A DNA stretch of 64,000 nucleotides from Flavobacterium sp. Sd200 (GTDB lineage Bacteria > Bacteroidota > Bacteroidia > Flavobacteriales > Flavobacteriaceae): contig NZ_WUMN01000001.1 in NCBI RefSeq assembly GCF_009826935.1, positions 868,001 through 932,000 of the forward strand, given 5' to 3'. Within the stretch, counting starts at the first letter, position 1. Every line of letters begins with the position of its first letter. The position numbers and the translations under genes are program-made. Under the pieces are notes generated by a model. The model saw only the letters and a list, made by a program, of their open reading frames with translations. It was not told where the DNA came from and did no database searches. Shown piece by piece: positions 44,218-51,550 of the stretch.

Positions 44218-47200
44218 ATGGACGGTAACTTTAAAAGAAACTTATTGCTAAGCACCAGTGCTTCAATGTTTATTTTGCTTATAAGCAGTGTTGCATCTTT
44301 TTTAAGCATCAGGAGCCTGCTAGAAAGCAATGCATGGGTAAACCACACCCAGGATGTAATTTATAATCTTAATGCCGGCGGATCAGAACTTGTAGAGGCA
44401 CAAACCAATATGAGGGGTTATCTGGTATCTGGAAATAAAGATTTTTTAGAGCAATATAAGGGAGCCGAAGGCCGTGCCGACGACTATTTTGCGAAGGTAG
44501 ACGAGCTAACCATAGATAACAGGATACAACAAAAGAACCTTAAAGAACTGAGACCTCTTAAATTTCAGTTTTTTAAATATTTACAGGCACGAATTGATCA
44601 AAAATTAAGAGGGGAAGCAATACTTGCGTCTACTTTAGGCGATGGTAAGATACTTATGGATAAAATGCGTAATATTCTAAAACGTATGGAAGCCGAAGAG
44701 CAACGATTGCTTAAAGAAAGAATATCTCAGTCTGAACGATATGGTTTCTACAGCTCTGTACTTATAGTAGTAGCAGCAATTATTGCGCTTTTAATAAGTT
44801 TTGTATTCTTTATGAGGATATTAAGGGATTATAATTCCCGACTTGAGCTACAGCTAAAACTTCAAAAGAACGATAAAGACACTGCAGAAAGAATACGTGT
44901 TATTGGTGGGATTGCTGAGCAAATTTCGAGAGGCAACTATGAAGTAAGGGCCGATGCCGTTGAAAGTGATGCTTTAGGAACGCTTGGCTATTCACTAAAC
45001 AATATGGCCAATTCGTTAGAAGTATCTTTTAATTCACTATCTGATAATGAGTGGAAGCAAACAGGGGTTGCAGGCCTTAATAAAGTAATGATTGGAGATA
45101 AAAGCCTGGAACAACTTACACAGGATATTATAAATTATCTTGCAGAATATACTAAAAGTAATGCAGGAGTATTGTATTTATTGCAGGATGATCATTTGTA
45201 TGCAACTGCCGGATTTAGTTATGCTGCTCCAACAGAGCGTGAAGTTATTAAAGTTGGTGAGGGATTGACCGGACAGGCAATAGTATCAGGGAAGATGCTT
45301 GAACTAAAAGGCATTGCCGAAGACAGAATAAAAGTATCGTATGCTTTGGGCGAAGCATTGCCTGTACACATAGTGGCTCTGCCTCTAATAGATAATTTGG
45401 CAGAAGGCGCATTAGAATTGGCTTCATTAAAAGGTTATAAAGATCGTGAGATCGATTTCTTAAAGTCAGTAGGTAATAGTATAGGTGTAGCATTACGTTC
45501 GGCACAAAACCGTAAACGTGTTCAGGAATTGCTCGAAGAAACCCAGGCACAAAGTGAGGAACTGAAAGCACAGCACAGCGAACTCGAAAGCATGAATGCG
45601 GAGCTTGAAGCGCAAACACAGAAACTTCAGGCATCGGAAGAGGAGCTTAGAGTGCAACAGGAAGAGTTACAACAAACCAACGAAGAGCTTGCCGAACGCA
45701 GTGTTTTACTTGAGGAAAAAAATACAGAGATACAGAAAAAATCAGAAGACCTTGAATTAAGCACAAGATATAAGTCGGAGTTTTTGGCTAATATGTCGCA
45801 CGAGTTGCGCACACCGCTTAACTCAATATTATTATTGAGCAGGTTGTTGTCTGAAAATGCTGCCGGAAATATGACCGATGAGCAGATTGAGTTTGCTACT
45901 GTAATTTCAAGTTCAGGTAATGGGCTCTTAGGACTTATAGATGAGATACTTGATCTGTCTAAGATTGAGGCAGGCAAAATGGAACTGGAGATACTTGATA
46001 TTTCTACTAAAGAAATAACCGAGGGTCTTAAAGCATTGTTTACAGAAGTCGCCAAACAAAAAGGAATAGTGTTTAAAGTAGACGATAAAGATGCACCATT
46101 GGTTATAAGAACTGATAAAATGCGCCTTGAGCAAATTTTAAAGAACCTTATATCAAATGCTATTAAGTTTACCACAAAGGGTTCTGTAACTGTTAGTATC
46201 AAAAAGCATCCACACAACGATAAGTTTATAACCTTTGCTGTTAAAGATACCGGCATTGGTATTCCGCGCGAAAAACAGCCATTAATTTTTGAAGCTTTCC
46301 AACAGGCAGACGGCTCTACAAAACGTAAATACGGAGGTACCGGTCTTGGGCTTTCTATTAGCCGTGAGCTTGCAAAATTGCTTAATGGCGAGATTACTTT
46401 AGTAAGTAATGTTGATGAAGGCAGTGAGTTTACACTTACAATTCCGGTTATTGGCAATGCTATTATGAATTTTAGCGAAACTGAAGAGTTTGAACTTCCT
46501 GTGGTAAAAGCAACTGAAGAGGTACAATCTGTTGTTAAAGAAGAGCAAAGAAACCAATATTTAAGTCCCTTTATACCGGAAAATATACCTGATGACAGGG
46601 AGGCAATAGGCGAAAACGATAAGGTTGTTCTTATTGTGGAAGACGATATTAATTTTGCCAAATCATTACTCGAATTCAGCCGCCAGCGTGGTTATAAAGG
46701 AGTAGTGTCGGTTAGGGGAGATCATGCACTCAATTTGGCATTAGTGTTTAGGCCTGCAGGAATATTGCTTGATATTCAATTGCCCATGAAGAGTGGCTGG
46801 GAGGTTATGGAAGAACTTAAAACCAATGCACAGACTAAACACATACCGGTACATATAATGTCTTCGCATAAGCTTAAACAGGAAAGTTTACTCAAGGGAG
46901 CTGTAAACTTTTTGAACAAGCCTGTAGCGTTTGAACAAATGCCCGATATTTTTAGGCGAATTGAACACATAATAAACAAAGAATCGCAAAAGGTACTTAT
47001 CATAGAAGATAACCCTATGCACGCCAAAGCTCTTGCTTACTTTTTAGAGGAGAATGACATTAACTCTGAAATTAAGAGCGAAATAAATGATGGTGTAGAT
47101 GCGCTACAGAAGAAAGAGGTAGACTGTGTTATTCTTGATATGGGAATCCCCGATAAACAGGCCTACGAAATATTAGAAGGCGTTAAAAAGAATCCGGGGC

Positions 47201-47802
47201 TTGAAAACCTGCCCGTAATTGTATTTACAGGCAAAAGCCTTTCGATGAAGGAAGAGTTGAAAATTAAAAAATATGCCGATTCGATAGTCATTAAAACAGC
47301 CCATTCTTACAAGCGCATGTTAGACGAGGTGTCGCTATTCCTGCATCTTGTAGAAGAAAATAAAAATGGTAAAACTTCTAAAGATAATTATAAAAAACTA
47401 AGTTTGCTCAATAATGTGCTTTATGGTAAAACGGTGCTTATTGTAGATGACGATGTGCGCAATATTTATTCGCTTACAAAATCACTTGAAGCACTTAAAA
47501 TGAATATTGTTACCGCCATTGATGGTAAGGAAGCACTGAAAGTGCTGGAAGAGCATCCAGAGATAGATGTTGTTTTGCTCGATATGATGATGCCAAACAT
47601 GGATGGATATGAAACCGCCACGAGGATAAGAGAGAATAATAAATACAGAAATCTTCCGGTTATTGCCGTAACGGCAAAGGCAATGACTGGCGACAGAGAA
47701 AAATGTATTAATGCGGGAGCATCTGATTATATAACAAAACCGGTAGATGTAGACCAGCTACTATCGTTACTTAGAGTATGGCTTTATAACCAGGCCAATT
47801 AA
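44218..47802 (+). CDS. Membrane hybrid histidine kinase, CHASE3-HAMP-GAF-HisKA-HATPase-REC-REC-REC
   Basis: A 1194-residue protein. Membrane helices lie at about 9-31 and 178-200, enclosing a CHASE3-like periplasmic domain (WVNHTQDVIYNLNAGGSELVEAQTNM-type helix). HAMP is about 201-270, GAF about 285-425. A long Glu/Gln-rich coiled coil (about 430-515, containing EELQQTNEELAE) leads to HisKA with H528 in MSHELRTPLN and HATPase (ISNAIKFT, DTGIGIP, GGTGLGLSIS). Three receivers follow with D852, D974 and D1122. It has every residue needed for kinase activity and a multi-step relay. Signal unknown. Confidence 0.95.
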   Translation: MDGNFKRNLLLSTSASMFILLISSVASFLSIRSLLESNAWVNHTQDVIYNLNAGGSELVEAQTNMRGYLVSGNKDFLEQYKGAEGRADDYFAKVDELTIDNRIQQKNLKELRPLKFQFFKYLQARIDQKLRGEAILASTLGDGKILMDKMRNILKRMEAEEQRLLKERISQSERYGFYSSVLIVVAAIIALLISFVFFMRILRDYNSRLELQLKLQKNDKDTAERIRVIGGIAEQISRGNYEVRADAVESDALGTLGYSLNNMANSLEVSFNSLSDNEWKQTGVAGLNKVMIGDKSLEQLTQDIINYLAEYTKSNAGVLYLLQDDHLYATAGFSYAAPTEREVIKVGEGLTGQAIVSGKMLELKGIAEDRIKVSYALGEALPVHIVALPLIDNLAEGALELASLKGYKDREIDFLKSVGNSIGVALRSAQNRKRVQELLEETQAQSEELKAQHSELESMNAELEAQTQKLQASEEELRVQQEELQQTNEELAERSVLLEEKNTEIQKKSEDLELSTRYKSEFLANMSHELRTPLNSILLLSRLLSENAAGNMTDEQIEFATVISSSGNGLLGLIDEILDLSKIEAGKMELEILDISTKEITEGLKALFTEVAKQKGIVFKVDDKDAPLVIRTDKMRLEQILKNLISNAIKFTTKGSVTVSIKKHPHNDKFITFAVKDTGIGIPREKQPLIFEAFQQADGSTKRKYGGTGLGLSISRELAKLLNGEITLVSNVDEGSEFTLTIPVIGNAIMNFSETEEFELPVVKATEEVQSVVKEEQRNQYLSPFIPENIPDDREAIGENDKVVLIVEDDINFAKSLLEFSRQRGYKGVVSVRGDHALNLALVFRPAGILLDIQLPMKSGWEVMEELKTNAQTKHIPVHIMSSHKLKQESLLKGAVNFLNKPVAFEQMPDIFRRIEHIINKESQKVLIIEDNPMHAKALAYFLEENDINSEIKSEINDGVDALQKKEVDCVILDMGIPDKQAYEILEGVKKNPGLENLPVIVFTGKSLSMKEELKIKKYADSIVIKTAHSYKRMLDEVSLFLHLVEENKNGKTSKDNYKKLSLLNNVLYGKTVLIVDDDVRNIYSLTKSLEALKMNIVTAIDGKEALKVLEEHPEIDVVLLDMMMPNMDGYETATRIRENNKYRNLPVIAVTAKAMTGDREKCINAGASDYITKPVDVDQLLSLLRVWLYNQAN

Positions 47803-47816
47803 CAGCAGTTAAAATA

Positions 47817-48182
47817 ATGACAAAAAAGAGAGTTTTAATTATTGATGACGATACACGCAATATATTTGCATTATCGGCAACATTACGTGCAAAAGGTTTT
47901 GACTGCGTTTCAAGAACAGGAGCTTTAGAAGCTTTACAGTTACTAAAAACAGATGAGCACATAGATGCCATTTTATTAGATATGATGATGCCCGAAATGG
48001 ATGGCTATGAAGCTATACCACACATAAAACAGATTGAGGGCAGGCAGAATATCCCTATAATATCGGTTACGGCATTAGCAATGGTGGGCGATAAAGAAAA
48101 GTGCCTTGCAGCAGGAGCCGACGGATACATATCTAAACCAATTGATGTTGATAAATTGCTGCAATCGCTTAGCAATATATAG
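47817..48182 (+). CDS. Single-domain response regulator
   Basis: A 121-residue lone receiver: acidic pocket IIDDDTRN, phosphoacceptor D55 in ILLDMMMPEMDGYE, T in VTALA, K in YISKPID. It closely resembles the third receiver of the hybrid kinase 14 bases upstream (DDDVRNIYSL / LLDMMMPNMDGYE), which suggests duplication. Without an output domain it may act as a phosphate sink or shuttle, or dock on CheB, which has no receiver of its own here. Confidence 0.93.
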   Translation: MTKKRVLIIDDDTRNIFALSATLRAKGFDCVSRTGALEALQLLKTDEHIDAILLDMMMPEMDGYEAIPHIKQIEGRQNIPIISVTALAMVGDKEKCLAAGADGYISKPIDVDKLLQSLSNI

Positions 48183-48192
48183 TTTTTAGCCT

Positions 48193-49002
48193 ATGATCAA
48201 TGACCGCCAACTGGAGGTGCTTATAAATGATGTTTACGAATACCATGGTTTTGACTTTGGCGGTTATTCGCGGGCATCATTAAAACGTAGGGTAGACAGG
48301 CTTGTACAGTTGGATGGTTTTAAAGATTTTGCTGCTTTTCTTTCTAAAGTAAGATCGGAACCTGCTTATTTTAAGCACATGGTAGAGGAAATAACGGTAA
48401 ACGTTACAGAAATGTTTCGTGATCCTCATTTTTACAAAACCTTACGTGAAGAGATAATCCCTACATTGGCACCCAAACCATTTATCCGCATTTGGCATGC
48501 AGGCTGCTCGAGTGGCGAGGAAGTTTTTTCTATGGCAATTTTATTGCAGGAGGCTAACCTGTTACATAAATCGCTTCTTTATGCTACAGATATTAATCCG
48601 TTGGTTTTAGAGACGGCCAGAAAAGCTATCTTTCCACTTAGGATGATGAAAGCTTATTCTGAAAACTATATGGCATCCGGAGGGAAAAAAGACTTTTCAG
48701 AATATTATACCGCAAATTATGGCTTTGCTAAATTTGATGAGCATTTTGTCTCTAAAATGGTGTTCTCCCAGCATAACTTGGTTTCTGATGGTTCTTTTAA
48801 TGAGTTTGATCTTATCATGTGCCGCAACGTACTCATTTATTTTGATAAAGATTTACAGGAGCGCGCTTTGCAACTTTTTGATAACAGCCTTTCTAAATTA
48901 GGCTATCTTGCCTTGGGAACTAAAGAAACCATTAAGTTTTCTAAAATGGAAGACGGCTATGAGCAGCATAAAAAAGAAAAGCTATGGAAAAAGATAAAAT
49001 AG
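48193..49002 (+). CDS. cheR: CheR-type protein-glutamate O-methyltransferase
   Basis: A 269-residue SAM-dependent enzyme. The N-terminal helical domain contains SLKRRVDRLVQL and TEMFRDPHFYKTLR; the SAM domain has the motif I equivalent HAGCSSGEEVFSMAIL (near residue 102) and MCRNVLIYFDKDLQERAL (near 211). All family hallmarks are present. CheR normally methylates glutamates on chemoreceptors, but no receptor gene lies in the window. Its last 19 bases overlap cheB, indicating translational coupling. Confidence 0.93.
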   Translation: MINDRQLEVLINDVYEYHGFDFGGYSRASLKRRVDRLVQLDGFKDFAAFLSKVRSEPAYFKHMVEEITVNVTEMFRDPHFYKTLREEIIPTLAPKPFIRIWHAGCSSGEEVFSMAILLQEANLLHKSLLYATDINPLVLETARKAIFPLRMMKAYSENYMASGGKKDFSEYYTANYGFAKFDEHFVSKMVFSQHNLVSDGSFNEFDLIMCRNVLIYFDKDLQERALQLFDNSLSKLGYLALGTKETIKFSKMEDGYEQHKKEKLWKKIK

Positions 49003-49568
49003 CTACTAAAACCAGGGTTGTAATTATTGGCGGTTCGGCTGGCAGCCTCGAGGTATTAATGTATATTTTACCAAAGCTAAAGCCTATTAGTAATTTTGCG
49101 CTCGTGATAGTGCTGCATAGAAAAAGTTCGGAAGATAAGACGCTCGAAGAACTTATCGAAATAAAATCAGCAACTCATGTAAAAGAGGTTGAAGATAAAA
49201 CCCTTATGATCCCCGGATTTATTTACATAGCCCCATCTGACTACCATCTTCTATTTGAAAACAATGGAGAACTTTCTTTAGATACTTCTGAGAAAGTAAA
49301 TTACAGCAGGCCAAGCATTGATGTTTCTTTTGAATCTGCTGCGCAGGTATATGGTTCTTTGCTTACAGCGATTCTTCTCTCGGGAGCCAATTCCGACGGT
49401 ACTAACGGATTACTTGAAGTTAAACAAATGGGAGGAACAGTTGTGATCCAGCATCCTGATAGTGCCGAAATGCCGTTTATGCCAAAACATGCCATAGAGA
49501 ATATTACCGCTGACCGGGTTTTAGATATAAACGGTTTACTTGAATTTTTAAATGCTATTGATTCTTAA
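48984..49568 (+). CDS. cheB: CheB-type protein-glutamate methylesterase, catalytic domain only
   Basis: A 194-residue protein that consists only of the methylesterase domain. The catalytic triad is S18 in IIGGSAGSLE, H45 in VIVLHRKS and D138 in LLSGANSDGTNG. Classical CheB has an N-terminal receiver that inhibits the enzyme until phosphorylated; it is missing here, and the lone receiver two genes upstream may substitute. Last gene of the operon; a terminator follows at 49583. Confidence 0.92.
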   Translation: MEKDKIATKTRVVIIGGSAGSLEVLMYILPKLKPISNFALVIVLHRKSSEDKTLEELIEIKSATHVKEVEDKTLMIPGFIYIAPSDYHLLFENNGELSLDTSEKVNYSRPSIDVSFESAAQVYGSLLTAILLSGANSDGTNGLLEVKQMGGTVVIQHPDSAEMPFMPKHAIENITADRVLDINGLLEFLNAIDS

Positions 49569-49582
49569 TTCTAAAAATAAAA

Positions 49583-49606
49583 ACCGGAAGATTTCTCTCC
49601 CGGTTG
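49583..49606. terminator. Bidirectional terminator between cheB and the DEAD-box helicase
   Basis: Ten-bp stem AACCGGAAGA / TCTCCCGGTT with one mismatch and a TTTC loop, 14 bases past the cheB stop and 16 bases from the convergent helicase stop. Confidence 0.7.
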
Positions 49607-49621
49607 TAAATCGTTCAGTGA

Positions 49622-50899
49622 TTAATACCACCTTCTTTTATTTTTTTTAGAAGCTTCAGACTTCCTTGAGTTATTATCCTTTTTAGCATTTCCGGCACCA
49701 TTGCCTTTTGGCTTATTACGCAAATCAGGTTTTTGGTTTGCTTTGGCAGCCGCATCTTCTACTGGATAGGGGTAAGGATGATCTTCAATAACCTTGATAG
49801 GTATTCGTATTAACTTCTCTATATCTTTTAAATAGGTTTTTTCATCTTTACCGCAAAATGATATTGCAAGACCGCTGTTTCCTGCCCTGCCTGTACGGCC
49901 AATGCGGTGCACATAGGTTTCAGGAATATTTGGCAAGTCAAAGTTTATTACATAGGGCAGGCTCTCAATATCAATCCCGCGGGCAGCAATATCTGTAGCC
50001 ACAAGAACCGGAATTTCTTTATTTTTGAAAGATTCAAGTACCCTCACACGAGAACTTTGTGACTTATCGCCATGTATAGCTCCCGATTCTACTCCATGCT
50101 TTTTTAGTGCTTTTACAACATTATCTGCACCATGTTTTGTTCTGGTAAAAACCAATACATTGTTAAGGTTTTGATTGCGTATAAGGTGGTACAGTAGCTT
50201 ACGCTTATCTGCCTTATCTACAAAATATACCTGTTGTTTTACTTTTTCGGCAGTTGATGATACCGGTGCAACAGAAACGTATTTTGGGTTGGTAAGGAAT
50301 GTATCTGCCAGTTCGCGTATTGCCGTAGGCATAGTTGCCGAAAACAGTAGTGTTTGCCTGTTGTCTGGAGTTAGCTTTATAATCTTTTTTACATCATTTA
50401 TAAAGCCCATGTCCAACATTTGATCTGCCTCATCAAGTACCAGGGTGTGCAGGTGGTCAAGATTTACAAATCCCTGTTTGTGTAGGTCTAAGAGTCTTCC
50501 GGGTGTAGCTATCAATACATCAACACCTTTCCTTAACTGATCGGTTTGGGAAACCTGGTTTACACCACCAAAAATTGTGAGTTGCCTTATATTAGTGTAC
50601 TTTCCGTAAGTATCAAAACTTTCTCCAATTTGCAATGCCAGTTCCCTGGTTGGAGTAATTATAAGTGCACGAATACGTTTTGTTTTTGTATTGGCACCTA
50701 CAATGCGATGCAAATTATGTATTAGGGGTAAAGCAAAAGCTGCAGTTTTTCCTGTGCCGGTTTGGGCACAGCCCACAAGGTCGCTGCCGTCTATAATAAT
50801 GGGTATGGCCTGCTCCTGTATAGGTGTAGGATTTTCATAACCCTCATCATTAAGAGCGTGCTGTATGTTTTTTAATAAATTAAGTTCTTCAAATTTCAT
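49622..50899 (-). CDS. DEAD-box ATP-dependent RNA helicase, RhlE-like
   Basis: A 425-residue cytoplasmic protein with the complete motif series: Q motif (PTPIQEQAIP), motif I AQTGTGKT, Ia PTRELALQ, GG, Ib TPGRLLDL, II LDEADQML, III SATMP, IV VFTRTK, V ATDIAARGID and VI HRIGRTGRAG. The basic C-terminal tail (about 385-425, rich in Lys, Asn, Arg, Ser) resembles RhlE-type tails for RNA binding. Likely roles are ribosome assembly or cold adaptation. TATCTTTG (complement of 50936-50943) is its -7 box. Confidence 0.95.
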   Translation of the reverse strand: MKFEELNLLKNIQHALNDEGYENPTPIQEQAIPIIIDGSDLVGCAQTGTGKTAAFALPLIHNLHRIVGANTKTKRIRALIITPTRELALQIGESFDTYGKYTNIRQLTIFGGVNQVSQTDQLRKGVDVLIATPGRLLDLHKQGFVNLDHLHTLVLDEADQMLDMGFINDVKKIIKLTPDNRQTLLFSATMPTAIRELADTFLTNPKYVSVAPVSSTAEKVKQQVYFVDKADKRKLLYHLIRNQNLNNVLVFTRTKHGADNVVKALKKHGVESGAIHGDKSQSSRVRVLESFKNKEIPVLVATDIAARGIDIESLPYVINFDLPNIPETYVHRIGRTGRAGNSGLAISFCGKDEKTYLKDIEKLIRIPIKVIEDHPYPYPVEDAAAKANQKPDLRNKPKGNGAGNAKKDNNSRKSEASKKNKRRWY

Positions 50900-51221
50900 G
50901 TAAGATGTATTAAGTACTGCGTACTAAAGAGAACGCAAAGATAGCTATTTAAACTGTATGTTAATTATTGTACGGACTAAAGGCTGTTTTTAAAGGTGTA
51001 AATGTTAAAAAACTAAAAAAGAAAGAGAATTACATATGTTGTAAAGCTATGTTAAGACCACCATTCAATTTATTGTAATTTAAAGGGTTATAATATTATT
51101 TATAAACAATCTATTTTCAAATTACTGATTAACAGTTATTTATATTTCTTCTAAAGTTAGTACTGCCTAAATTTGTTTAAGAATTGAAAAAGGAAGTATA
51201 ACACTATAAAAAATCAAAGTC
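50900..51221. other. Intergenic region with divergent promoters
   Basis: 322 AT-rich bases with no supported ORF. They hold the helicase -7 box (minus, 50936-50943) and TAAATTTG at 51168-51175 (plus), with TTTC 19 bases upstream at 51145-51148, directed at the Cys-rich small protein with a leader of about 40 bases. Confidence 0.45.
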
Positions 51222-51467
51222 ATGGATATTAAATTAGCAAACTGCTGTGGTAACTGCGACCACCATATTAAAGGACAGGTATGTAATGTACACGAAATAG
51301 TAACTGCCGAGACGCAAGCTTGTGGAGCTTATGAGTTTCGTGCGGTATTGAGTAGAGAAACCGATTGTTTAAAATGCTCTAAATTCCAAACACCTCATTG
51401 TCCTCATAGTGCAAAAGCAAGTGAAGGCATGATGTGTACTGTATTCTATCCGCGAATAGTAGCATAA
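51222..51467 (+). CDS. Cysteine-rich small protein, putative zinc-binding
   Basis: An 81-residue protein with nine cysteines and several histidines: NCCGNCDHHIKGQVCNVHE, TQACGAYEF, TDCLKCSKFQTPHCPHSAKA and GMMCTVF. The CxxC-HH and CxxC-HCPH clusters look like two metal sites. There is no signal peptide, so it is probably a cytosolic zinc-ribbon-like or redox protein. I do not recognise the family. The gene has a matching -7 box and a very strong terminator, both of which support real expression. Confidence 0.75.
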   Translation: MDIKLANCCGNCDHHIKGQVCNVHEIVTAETQACGAYEFRAVLSRETDCLKCSKFQTPHCPHSAKASEGMMCTVFYPRIVA

Positions 51468-51495
51468 GGTTTAGACTCTCAAAATCAAAATTTTT

Positions 51496-51531
51496 AAAAA
51501 GGCGCATAACTTTAAAGTTATGCGCCTTTTT
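51496..51531. terminator. Bidirectional terminator between Cys-rich gene and spoT
   Basis: A perfect 36-base palindrome: AAAAAGGCGCATAACTTT (51496-51513) against its complement at 51514-51531. The GC-rich core GGCGCATAAC with A and T runs on both sides serves both convergent genes. Confidence 0.9.
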
Positions 51532-51550
51532 TTGATGAAAAAAGAACAAA

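Noticed and set aside
45627..46661. Minus-strand 344-codon open frame inside the hybrid kinase gene
   Set aside because: It is Ser/Leu/Ile-rich text antisense to the HisKA-HATPase region, with no motif. Its length is a side effect of the codon use of the sense strand.
42997..49568. Canonical chemotaxis operon
   Set aside because: No cheA, cheW, chemoreceptor or flagellar gene is in or beside the operon. The kinases are ordinary HisKA hybrids.
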